DNA of 64,000 nucleotides from NCBI GenBank assembly GCA_026261815.1, contig JAMPIT010000575.1:39781501-39845500 (forward strand). Direction: 5' to 3'. The notes below the pieces were generated by a model. It saw nothing but the letters and a program-made list of their open reading frames with translations, searched no databases and was not told the origin of the DNA. Below, in pieces: positions 53,001 through 64,000 of the stretch. The stretch's first letter is position 1. Each line of letters begins with the position of its first letter. The DNA comes from Monarcha castaneiventris obscurior. Its lineage: Eukaryota > Chordata > Aves > Passeriformes > Monarchidae. The position numbers and the translations under genes are program-made.

Positions 53001-56000
53001 TTTCCTAGATGGATTTTCTTTCTCTGGTAGGATTTTTGCATTTCCTGTTCTGCTTACAGCGGATGTGGTAAGACTCCAAAGAATCAAAAGCAGACCTTAA
53101 CTTTTCTGAAGAATAAAGATACTCAATTTTTTCCTGTACTAACAAGTAGAATTGATGAAATGTATATTCAAGGATATTTATTGACTGCTATGTTACAGAA
53201 CAGGCAATATCATTCAGTCTTATTTTCCCTTAAATGCTGAAGGCAGTTCTGAACAAATGGTATAAATTAAACCAGTGAGTGAAAACTACATTATATCAAA
53301 AATTAGATTGTTCTGCTTAAAGTTCTTGTCCTCAGTTTCTCCCAATTCACTTTTTTCCTAATCAATTTTGGATGACAAATACATTATTTTAAAGTCTTTT
53401 AAATGGCATGGTGATGAGCCTTTGCAAAAAGTGGCTTAGGTAATCTAGATGTTACCTTACATCTTGACAGATATATGCTTACAGTAATTGCTTACGTTGT
53501 GTCCTGTACATGGAAAGACTGTGAATCTCAGAAATAAAGTACTATGTAATGAATTAGCTCCAGTAATAACTACCCTTTTTATTATACACCAGAGTAAACA
53601 GCCATTAATTTAAAACACGTAAATTGGAAATCTGAGAACCATATCACTTGCTGTAGTGGGATATATTCCTGTGGAACGTGATTACTTCCATAATTCTTGA
53701 ATATATAAGAATTGCTGTGAAGCAGAACAGTCAGACATTCCCATTAAGAGGCATCAACTTCTACCTCATTAAAGGAAGAAAGAATCTGTGGTCATGGGAA
53801 GAATCTACAAGTCATTCCATTTCTAAATTAAAACCTGAAATAGTTTGAGGATAATGAGAATAAAGATAAAGGTTTGAAAGCTTGTTACCTCCTGTGAAGA
53901 AATAGCATATTCAGCACGTTTGAAGGGGTTGAAATAGTATGACAAACCCCTGTGTAGCTTAAAAACTGTTGCAATTGGCCTCTGAAAAGTGGACATGCTT
54001 TTAATTGAGGGTACTTTTTAAGAAAGGAAAGAAAGAAAACACCAGAGAAATTGAAACCTGATTCAGTACGTCTTAGAAGGATATATGCACTGAAAGTTAT
54101 TATGCATTTAAAGAGATACTCAATTTTTCAGTTCTTCAGGGTTATTCCAGAGCTTATGCTCTGGCTATCAGTAGCTACCAGTGGGTATGACATCAGATGC
54201 TAATTGGCTGAACACAGAGGAATTCCAGGGAGTGCAAAATCTCCTTTCTTAAACTTCAGAGCAGCTGCCCTCTATCGGGGTTCTGAGCTGCCCTCTGGAG
54301 ACCTGTGGGATGCTTCTTTCATTTAGCTGCCTTATCTATGAATTTTAGGATCCTGATTTAGGAAGTCAGGATTGTACAATGGGAAAGAAACATCCCTCTT
54401 TTATATCAGGATATCTAACTTAGGCAGTTTGTGTATGATCCTCAAAAGTTTCCTGCATAGGTTTTCATCATTTTTTTAGAAAGGCAGAACACTTGCAAAG
54501 GTTTACTAAGTAAGAATTTTCCCCTTTGCAGAACTACAGCTTTACAAAACTATTTCCTCTATTACTGGTTAATATTTTATTTATGTTTTTCCCTTTAAAT
54601 TTATGAGCATAGATCACCATAAAATATATACTACTAAGACAAACTAAAGCAAATACAGTTATATAGCCCATGTACTGTGTAGAGAAAGCCACCTTTGTTA
54701 AATTTCATTGTAGAGTTTTGAATATCCTGAAAAAATGATAACGCCATTTGACGAGACATAATGCATGTTAGGCAAGCTCTTTGACTAGTCAGCTTTGTTA
54801 ATGCAACTTGATATCTTGGATTTGCACACTGAAGGGTGCAGCTTCAGTCTTGGTCTAGCTGTGATGCCTCTCCTGGCTTTTCTCTTACTCCGGTCCTTCA
54901 GAATGCAGTGTCATGCATTAATTTAAATTCAGTATTTGGTAATGCCCAGAACATAACAGAGATTCAGTGAAGCTCATTATCAGAGACTCTAGGATGCACA
55001 TAGTTCCCTGCTAACTCCTTACTTTTCCAGTCCCAGGTCCTGACTGGGGGCTGTCTTGAAGATCTCTCCATCCCAGCTCGTTGTTAAGGTCTGTGTAATT
55101 CCTTCCCTAAAGCTCTCTCCTTTCAAATTTACTGCAAGGGTCTGAATGTTTTTTGCCCTCAGGCTCTGTTCTTTCAGACTGATCATAAGGGTTTGAATGA
55201 ATGTTGCCTCTGGGTTGTCTCTTTTCAGTTGCAGTTTCTGAGTTGGAGCTCTTGCTTCTCTCAGATTTCCACCTTTCAGTTTCAGTATTTGGGTTTAAAG
55301 ACCGACTGGCTATAAAAGACTTTCCATTTTAATATTTTCTTGTGTCACGCTTCAGTTATATGTAGCTGCATTGCTCTTATGGATGATACCTCCCGTTTTA
55401 CATTTCTCAATATTCGCCGAGTTGCTTTGCATAGGGTTTTACTACCTCCACTTCTACTTTCACTCTGTGTTGCAATACAGTGAGAATCTTCATTAATTAT
55501 TTATTTAAGAATTTTTTGAAATCACTTGTAAGTTTTGCTTGTATTTGAACACGAAAACTGTCAGCAATTTTTTCTCAGTGATAAACTAGTGTAAAAGTCA
55601 ATATGGACACATGCAGCCTTTCCAGGAGAACTTTTTGTCTGTTTTCCCTGGAAATCGTTTACATATCTGAGTGCTTGAAGCTCAAATTGCAAAGATATTT
55701 GTCTTTTGTCCCATTAACAAAGACTTGCTATTTAGGTTTGAATGTAGGTATTTAACATTAGAGGCTATTTAACTCAGCCCCTGACACCTGTTACAAGAAG
55801 CTCGCTGAAAATGTTGAATGAGTTTCAATGGGACAGGGGCTTCTGAAGGACAGATTTATCAAGTCAGTAAAAATGTTAATAGGATTTTAAATTGATTTAT
55901 AGAAATACTCACTTATCACCTGCATAAATTTGTTTTATTTTCAAGCTGAGGTTCATTAGCTGTAAGGACTGCATGAATCAGGATGCAAGTATGGCTCAGA

Positions 56001-57701
56001 GCAAGAATTTGGATTATTATTATTCAAGATGGATAAATCCATACTGTGTGTGTCAAACACAGAAACTCTTTTGGACTGTTTCTTTTTAAGATGGGTTTTT
56101 TTTTTTTTAAATCTAGTGACAGCTTCCTACAACAGGAGGCAACCTCTGGGGTGTGCTTACCTATCTCCAGCACTCATTTCATTCCATTCCCCTCTACATG
56201 TTTGATGTAGTAAAAAACTCAAACTCTTTAAATCTAGAACTACATTCACATCTACCTTACAATAATAGAAGGGTTGTTTCTTATGGGTTGAAGATCACTT
56301 GCAACAGCCCCTTGGTGTATTAATGATTAATTTAAGTCTGTTGCTTTTATTTCCCTTTATTGCAATCACTTTGTCATATTTCATTGAAGTAAGGAAGAGC
56401 TAGGCTTTTAACTTCTTGATCTGTTAAAAAAAAATAAACCTAGACTTGCTAGATTTATTATTTATATTTGCTAAATTTTACTGTAGGTAGTTTAAAAGGG
56501 TCATGGGTTGTGGGCATTTAAGAACCTAAGAGTTTTGACAAATAAGTAGTTCCCAGACAGTAAGTAGTTATTATACATGATGTGTTTCGCAGCAAGTTTC
56601 CATGGAAATATGATTTGTATCGCCCATTAAAAGTTCAGTGTCATTGCTCTTTTATCAAGGTAATCTACATCACATTACCTCACATATTGTATGGGATGCT
56701 GTAGGAGAGGAAAGGCACATGGAAAATAATACGGAGTAGCTGAAATGTAGTTATCTGTTACCTTAGAATAACTCACAAAAATATCTTTTAATTCTTGAAA
56801 ATGGAATTTAGACTCCAAGTCATGTATGTGTAGAAGGAAATCCCAGTGTCTTGTTTATCCTCATTTTCAATAGAAGTGAATGGTGAAAGGCTATGGGGAA
56901 AAAACCCAACAAACTTGAAGTACTCCTAAAATAAATAAATAAATTAGGGGTTTTTTTCTGACATGTATTAAGCACGTGATGTGATTTTCCTGATTGAGTA
57001 CGCAGCAAAATGCAAAGCTTTTTTTTCCAAAAATATGTTCTGTGAGACATTTTGTGCAAAGAGGTTGTATGAATCACTTTCTAAATAAAGCAAGAGTTCT
57101 CTTTTAAGCAATTATTAATTCCATTTAGAAGAACAGCTAATGTGCATTCAGCAGCATAGTGTCACCAATATATGAAATGATAAATGTGAAAACAAGTTTT
57201 CTGTTTGTTTTGTAGGTAAGGTAATTCTACAAAAAATGTTTGAAAAAGGAGTACGTCTGAAAGGCTAATAGCTCTTTGAAAATTCTATTTTGTCTTGTTC
57301 AGGATCTGGAATTTGAGAATTTAGTGTGTTTAACCTTTATTCATTTCTTTCCCACACCATGATATTTGTTAGGTTTATGTCTGCTGGACTAGGTTGCATC
57401 TTTACAGACGTCTCATTTATGATATTCTTTGAAAATACCTAAATGACTGATATCGCCAGGCTTTGACCTCTCATTAAAACCTCAGACTTTTATGCTTGTC
57501 TGCGGTGTTTTCTGTTTTGCTGGTAATTTCGCCCTAATGATCTCTATTCTGTCTTTTTATCCCACCTTTTGAATTCAAACTCCTCCTTCTATTTATATTC
57601 AGTCATTGCTAATAAAAAAAATGCTATTTCAGAATGTTCTCTTGGACTCGTAAATTTTGAGTATCTGATGTGGATTATCATGGGACCTCTGTTTATCTAC
57701 T
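50045..57701. other. AT-rich non-coding stretch
   Basis: No gene, RNA or transposon is recognisable. Few open frames exceed 60 codons over about 7.6 kb, which itself argues against coding content. A T-run lies at about 56097-56108. Confidence 0.6.
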
Positions 57702-58129
57702 TGTCATGGTTTAGGAATGGTATTCTCCAATTTAATACACCCACTAAAAAAGCCATATGCTGCTTTCCCTTCCTGCCTTCTCCAACTGGAGCCACAAAAG
57801 GCAAAGATTACAGGTTGAGATAAGAAAAACTTACTGGAAACAGCAATAAGGTAAGCAAACAAACAGTAACAGCAACAATAATAATAACAAAATGTATAAG
57901 AAAACAGAAACTATTTACACAGAAAGCCCCTGACATTAAATAAATACTGGACCACTCCATCTGCCAGGTTTTATTAGCCAGAAGGAACCCCATCTCTCCA
58001 GAAGAGAGAATCCCTTCCTCCCACCCCTGGCAATGACATGAGGTGGTATAGAATAACAACCAGGCACTGGACATGCACTGTCCTGGCTACTGCAGAAAAA
58101 TTAACCCCATCCTGGCTGGAACCAGGACA
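57702..58129. mobile_element. Solo-LTR-like element, about 430 bp
   Basis: The segment starts TGTCATGGTT and ends AACCAGGACA. These ends are inverted repeats with one mismatch and give the TG...CA termini of retroviral LTRs. The right end read on the minus strand (TGTCCTGGTTCCAGC...GGGGTTAA) resembles the common start of avian endogenous-retrovirus LTRs, so minus orientation is possible. AATAAA-like polyadenylation signals occur on both strands. There is no internal retroviral coding sequence on either side, so it would be a solo LTR left by recombination. I could not find a convincing target-site duplication. A non-autonomous DNA element with 10-bp terminal inverted repeats is the alternative. 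Confidence 0.65.
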
Positions 58130-61100
58130 GTATCACAGAACAGATACAATGGAACAAGCTACTCTGACATAATATACCTTTATTTACAAACAAGATCAGA
58201 TGTGATTTTACTTTGTCTATTATACTGAGGAAATACTATGTTAAGACACCAGATTAAAAATTATTTTAAGTTACTTTCTTAGGATAAGTGCTTCTTTGTG
58301 TTACAGTGCAACTGTCTCATTCTATGGGCAGGTCTTTATTTGATGAGAACCAACACAACTCTACTGAAGAAAATGAAAAAAAAATTTGCTAACAATTAGA
58401 CAGCAAAATTTTCCACATCTGCCTTTCTGTAATGAATAAGAAAGAGCAGGTGGACAAAGGCACTGCTTAAGAAATGTATTATAGAATATACACAAAATCT
58501 GAATAATCAAATAAAAGAAAAATAAATTAAACTCACTCATTTTAATGTCCCTCACTATTGCCAAATCTACTCCTAAAATTTTTGCATATGACTGCAGAGA
58601 AATTATATTACCTTGTATGGAAGCAATACATACAGCTTTTGACACATCAGATTATAATTAAGGCATGCAATTATTATTTATTTTTATAATCATGGCTACA
58701 ACGGTAATGTAATCTTTAATATTTTATCATTATTTATATATGGTGCACTTAAGGGTACCCTGTTAAGAAACAGTATGAGATTAAATGTCTGGAGCAAAAA
58801 GGTGGATGTAACTTTAACTATGTTCAGAATATACATTGTTCCAATAAGAATTCTTCAAAGAGTTGTTTTCTTGGTGCATAAAATTACAAAGATGACAATC
58901 AAAGCCCATCAATAGCAACAATGTACTCTCTTGTAATCTATTATTTACTGTTATTTACACTTCTGAAAAATGATCCTTTTGTTGCTTTTTATCATTTAGT
59001 TTCATTCTTACAATAAAGTAGAACAAATCTGAAAATGCTGCCTTTGTGGACTCCTTTTGCATCACATGGATATGTTCATCCATTGTGATGAATTACAAAG
59101 TCTCAAACAGACACGTGGCTACACAAACCAGTAAAGATATGGGTGGATACTTTATAAGTACTTAAGAAAGATGATTTTTTTTTAAATTTTAATTTTTTTT
59201 TTTTTTAGGAATGCCATATAATTTCACCCTACTTCATTCTTTTCAAATAGCTGAGGCTTTACACTTTTAATTTAGATTATAATAGATCACAACCAATTGC
59301 AGTCAGAAACAGGATAGTATGTTTACTTGCTAACTTCTGCACCACCTCTAGGCAGAAACATCAATTTTTTTTTCCCCAGAAGTGACCTTTCTTAAGCAAT
59401 AAGCACTGGAACAAAACATAAATGCTTCTCTAACAAAGGGAGCTGGAGTTAAATATATTAGATTTTGGTTACACCTGGCATAATCACTGAGATGTTGGAG
59501 TGAACTTCTGCATTGTAAATAAGGAATACAAAAAATAAATACATTCTTTTCTCAATACCTTATAAGGAAGCAGCAGTCTTTCAAAGGTTTAGTACAACAC
59601 AACTCATGTGCCTTACATTTGCAAATACTATCTATGATGATAAAATAATACAAAACTATGAGCAAGACAATTCCTGAACTAAAAGGTTATTTAGTTCTGG
59701 CTCTTTGTTGCATGAGATCAAAATATAAAGATGAAGTGATAAGCAGATGGACTGTAAACTGGCATGATTCTCTCTTTTTGAAAAAGTGTCTAAAACGTTT
59801 TTCCACTGACATGAATGCATCATCTGCAAGACAGACCATATATTTTTTTGTCATTTGCCTCCTTCTACCATAGCAGTTTAAGTTGTAGTACCTCTGGGAG
59901 AAGAGTTTTGCCACCTTAATCTTACTACACTGTAATTTATCCTTTGAGGTGATGGTCCTTATAAAATCAAAATCTCTATTGAACTCTCTATAAAATTAAA
60001 CTTTCTGTTGAAAAAAATGCTTATCCTCTGAAAATACTGAGGACTAAAGAAACTACTTGAGTGTCAACCTTATAATCATAACAAAACTCATGAAAAAAAT
60101 TAAATTACTTTAATTATCAGAATTTCAATACATTATATTTTTTATTCAACTGTAATAGAAAATATTATGGCTTAGTCTTTAGAATGTACTTTACTAAACA
60201 TGGATTTTGAAACAAAAAACCCAACATCCTGAATGAAGAAAACAAAATATTATCAGTAAAATTTAAAAAATTGTCTTCTGGGACAGGTTTTTAAAATGAA
60301 TTTTTCAAGGCATTTTATTGATGCCTCATCACAAATGTGGGTTTGGGTTTTTTTTCATATTTTGTAAGTGTTTTTCAGGAAACAAATAATTCAATTAAAT
60401 TTTAAATGTCAAGAGTAATAAAATATTTGACCATAGTAGAATTACCTAAGATTTATATATTAGTGGATATTGATATCAAAGTTAGACTGGCATAATGACC
60501 TTTTGTTATATCATCCTGCCTATCTTACTATAAAGTGTTCTCCAACCATTTCCTTTCTATGCCTGTCTTCATGGTCTTTTATCTGTGCAAGTGACAGAAG
60601 CACCACTATTTCCATTTTATTCTAGTCAAACTTTCTTCATGAGAAGCACTTCAAGATTCTCCTACACCAAATATAGCATCATAGGCAACTTAGCATTCCA
60701 AAATATAATTCTTGGTAATGTCATGCTGAAATGCGCACACCCCAAAACTATCTGCTTTGAGTAGATATCCCTTCAGGTATTTAGAGTTAACTTCTGACAG
60801 TTCTGGGTTATGAATAATTCACATTCTTATCAGCATCTCCAGTAACATATCTGTAAAATGAAGAGATTTGTTTTAACTTTCTCCTAAAATTTTTTGAAAA
60901 TCCTTCTTTTATTGTAGCAAATGAATGAGCTCTAAAATATGTTTATGTATATAGTTACAGGGTTTTTTTGCTTACATGTATGCATATATATTTTTAATAA
61001 AAAGAAGAAAGTTATGCTTGTCTTTACCAGATGGTGCAGTCTTTGAGAAGATATTTGTACAACATGCTTGAAATAATGTGCATATTTTAAAATGTTAATA

Positions 61101-62252
61101 TGCATTCTCTGCATATCAGAAAAAAAGTTCCATATTTAACTACCCATCTACTCTGATACAAGTTTTCAGTGAATGATCAGCAACTTTTCAATACCTGTTG
61201 ATACAACTGGAAAAAAAATATGCCCTAAATTTTCATATGAAGTCTTAATGAGTCAGGCAGCATAAAAACAACAAAATATTAGATCTGCCAGGAGGAAAAT
61301 AATGCTACCATTTTTTTTTTACTCAACACAAACAAGATATTTAATATTTTATATATTTGTTGTAAATAAACATAAAAATTTTTGTTATTCAACACCTGTC
61401 TGGTTTAGACAGCAGAAGAAACTGAGGAAATGCTCTCATCTCAGTGAGGTGTAGAATGGATACACCTCATGGCTATTCCTAAAATTCCAGAATTGTTGGA
61501 ATTCAGCCAGTTTAATGCTTCAATTGCTGATAGATATTCTGTCATTGTCATGCCTTATCTCACCATGCTCAAAGCATTTGATCTCTGAGAAACATATTTC
61601 AGCAGTAAATGATTTGGCAAGCAGCGAGAAATATAGAAAGCTTTTTATATGCTCAGAACCGGGTGTTAGATATGCAGAAAGGCTGATATGCTTTTTTCTG
61701 GTAGCATCTGAACTTAACTCCCCTTTCTATAAGCTATGCAGCCCTGTCACTCTTCCTGTGTACATGCTGAGACAAAAAACCTGGCCATACCCTTAATTTC
61801 GCTGCAAATCGCTGCTGAGGTTTGTCTGGGCTGTATCTGTCCCAGAGGCTGAGGATGTGTCTGCAGCAGCATTTTAATTCAAAAATAGAGTGCACATTTT
61901 AACTGAATCTCCTTATCATTCCCCTTAACTCTTCTTTGAGTCACACCTCAGAGCAGGCTTGGAGAATATGAACGGGGTTCCTGTTGGATGAACTACACTT
62001 GAGTGTCAGTAGCACACTTAATGCAATGTAACAGTTAGTAGGCACTCATGAATACAAACTTTCTTCCATAGGTAGGAACTTATTTTGTAAGAAGCTCTTA
62101 AAATTTTTCACAAGCTGTGATTTGTAATGGAGAGGGCAGTGCAAGAGCTGCATCAATACTAGTAAGTGACGCTGCTGCTGCCTACTAGTCCAGCTCTGTT
62201 TTCTTAGCCAATGTATTTGTTTTCACTAAAAGTGAAAAATGCTTCAAGAATT
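58130..62252. other. AT-rich non-coding stretch
   Basis: No gene or transposon recognised. It is very AT-rich, with a T-tract region at 59175-59208. Frames are under 100 codons. Confidence 0.6.
62220..62238. repeat. 8-bp inverted repeat of an AGTGAAAA word
   Basis: TTTTCACT and AGTGAAAA face each other across AAA. Each arm contains AAGTGAAA-like sequence similar to an interferon-regulatory-factor half site (known motif). Function is speculative. Confidence 0.6.
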
Positions 62253-62290
62253 GCAGGTCTTTTCCAACCTTAACAATTCAATGATTATAT
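62253..62290 (+). mobile_element. CR1 LINE tail remnant
   Basis: CAGGTCTTTTCCAACCTTAA followed by CAATTCAATGATTATAT matches the last bases of CR1 (the TTTTCCAACCT phrase and a decayed octamer tail). Only about 38 bases are recognisable. Confidence 0.7.
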
Positions 62291-63059
62291 TGCTCAAAAT
62301 AAGCCTCTTCACCAGTTACTTTACAGCCACTGGTGTTTTCTTTGGGTCCTAATCCTTCCTCATACGCTTATGCTTTCTCCATTATGTTTGCAATATCACT
62401 TATTAGTATCTTAAGATCATGTCAGTCCATTCAAGAATAACACAATGTTTTATTTTGTCAAATCCTTTGCATTATTTTGCATTTAAAAAAATTGCAGAAA
62501 GCATGCTGTGAACTCAGTCATATAGTGAGTTTTGTGGAAGTTCTACCAAGACTAGTTGTAGTTAGAATTTTTATTTAATGAAAAATGTGAGATTTTTATA
62601 TGAGATGAAGTTCTTAGCAGATTTTTCTGCAATTTTTTTCCAGTGTAGGACTTCTGAAATTTCTTTTGCATTTCAATAAAGTCAATTATTCTGGTTTGGT
62701 ATCAGACCACATTATAGTATTTATGTAATCTGCATAATATTACATACATATAGTTACAAAAAAAAAGTTGTACATTGCTGTAGAGGCTGAAATGCAACAA
62801 AGTAATAAAAATGAAACATAATTGTTAACATACCAGAGTGGTTCTGTATTTGTTAACATGTGAAGAGTGAGAGATGCCTCTGCTGCAATTAGGGTGCAAA
62901 CAAGATGAAGTCAGTAATACAGATTTTATTTAACAGTGAATCTGAAGTAGAGAGAGAGGAAGAACTAGAAACAATGGAGGAGAGAAAGAGAGAAATTAAG
63001 CAGAAGATGACCACAATCTGTGGATCCAGCATTGTCCTGTTGATCTTTCTTCATCCTGG
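62291..63059. other. Non-coding stretch with purine-rich tract
   Basis: No gene recognised. A purine-rich run (62941-63009, GAGAGA and GGAAG words) precedes the GC-richer block that follows. It could be a polypurine-rich part of the same possible LTR element, but this is not established. Confidence 0.45.
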
Positions 63060-63610
63060 GCTTCTCAGTGGTGGGGGTCCTGACCTCATTTAAAACTTTT
63101 CCTTATTTATGCATTTTAGCAAATAAAGCTGATTTCACCACAGTTGCTGAGTTACCTCTCCTCGTGGCTCTTCAATTCTGAGTTCTTTGTGTCCATTATC
63201 AATGATACATTCTTCTCCCCCAGCTTTGTTAAATTTCCCCTAGGTCTGAGATAACATCCAGACAATAGTACCAGGTTATCTTATCTCTAGTGTGGGGGCT
63301 TACCCACAGAGGCATACTGGGGGGGCAGGTTGTTCAGTGATGGGTTCGTGGTCACTGGTGCCCTCTGTCCCACAACTTGTGGTGATCTTTGTTTGCCCAG
63401 CGATATGTGTATGAGCAGTTGCTTCCCTACACAATTTGCCAGCGGGAATTTTTGTATGGATGTGTTACCCAGGATGTGCCCGCCAGACCTCGCCTGCGCC
63501 AGGCCTGGAGTCAGCACCCTCCTGTTGCTCCATTCGGTGCTTATCTCATGTCAAAGTCCTTCTGTGGCCTAAACAGTGTTTGGGACAGGCAACTGTGCTC
63601 TGTAAATTCT
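63060..63610 (+). mobile_element. Possible degenerate LTR and leader segment
   Basis: AATAAAGCTGATTTCACCAC near 63122 looks like a polyadenylation signal followed by a U5-like pyrimidine/GT region. Downstream, TGGGGGCTTACCC at 63293 shares its first eight bases with the proline-tRNA primer-binding site used by many gammaretrovirus-like elements, but then diverges, and the preceding bases are not the expected CA. The block is GC-richer with more intact CpG than its surroundings. A plus-strand frame covering about 63389-63709 reads protein-like at first (RYVYEQLLPYTICQREFLYG) but I do not recognise it. An unrelated processed pseudogene or host exon is also possible. Confidence 0.35.
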
Positions 63611-64000
63611 TACAGTATTTTAATAACAAATAAGAAAAGCTTAAAATATTCTTTTAACTTTCCTCAGATTAAAATTTTTTCCAGTCAAAATTGGTCAGTT
63701 TCATTTTGAACAGACCTGATTTTTGAAACAAAGCTGCTTTGCCAAGGATTTTTCAACCATCTGTATTTGAGAGCAAAACTAACAACACAGAGAAAGTTTT
63801 TCTTATTGATCACGTAGACTTGAATTAATTAATTTATGCCTAAACAATTCCTACATTTTTACCATAACCATGGAAATCTTACATGATATGTTACCTTGAC
63901 TATTTCTTGATTCTAGAGTACCTCAGTAATAACTTTATTCTGGAATCAAAAGGTGCTAGGAAGGTGAGCTCACAAAATATGCAAAGGAGCAATGTTCCTT
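63611..64000. other. AT-rich non-coding end of window
   Basis: No gene or repeat recognised in the final 390 bases. Confidence 0.6.

Noticed and set aside
59175..59210. T-tract followed by AG as a splice acceptor
   Set aside because: No exon-like sequence or donor follows. T-rich tracts ending in AG are common in AT-rich DNA.
1..64000. A novel multi-gene system, CRISPR array or defence island
   Set aside because: No intact genes, no regularly spaced direct repeats and no bacterial gene organisation. All evidence points to avian non-coding DNA around one promoter.

Overview
The window looks like intronic or intergenic DNA from a bird nuclear genome. The main evidence is the repeats. There are several pieces of CR1, the dominant avian LINE, carrying the typical short tail related to ATTCTATG, plus one compact LTR-like element whose ends resemble avian endogenous-retrovirus LTRs. 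Almost everything else is AT-rich, CpG-poor, single-copy-looking DNA with short microsatellites. I found no intact protein-coding gene, tRNA, rRNA, CRISPR array or bacterial feature, and bacterial notions such as operons do not apply.

Layout. 1-5200: non-coding, with a GGAA-type microsatellite and a perfect hairpin. 5201-5295: old CR1 3' fragment. 7392-9970: a 2.6 kb minus-strand CR1 that keeps ORF1 and endonuclease remnants but has lost most of its reverse transcriptase to an internal deletion. 14631-15034: plus-strand CR1 3' end. 15035-28030: AT-rich DNA with a paired E-box palindrome, two G-quadruplex motifs and a 12-bp perfect hairpin. 28040-28960: a strong CpG island with GC boxes, followed at 29143 by a consensus splice donor on the plus strand. 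This is the one convincing host-gene feature, a promoter with a probably untranslated first exon of a gene I cannot name. 29278-48607: AT-rich DNA that could be the first intron of that gene, with no exon I can support. 48608-50044: a 1.4 kb plus-strand CR1 with decayed reverse transcriptase. 50045-57701: AT-rich DNA. 57702-58129: solo-LTR-like element. 62253-62290: CR1 tail. 63060-63610: a GC-richer block that may be a degenerate LTR/leader segment.

How it fits together. The best reading is a promoter region in the middle of the window with a long upstream flank and a long first intron, into which CR1 copies and one LTR have inserted and decayed. I see no previously undescribed gene system. 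The points most worth checking are the identity of the CpG-island gene, the internally deleted CR1, the LTR-like element, the unexplained block near 63.4 kb, and several exact DNA structures (G-quadruplexes and perfect inverted repeats).
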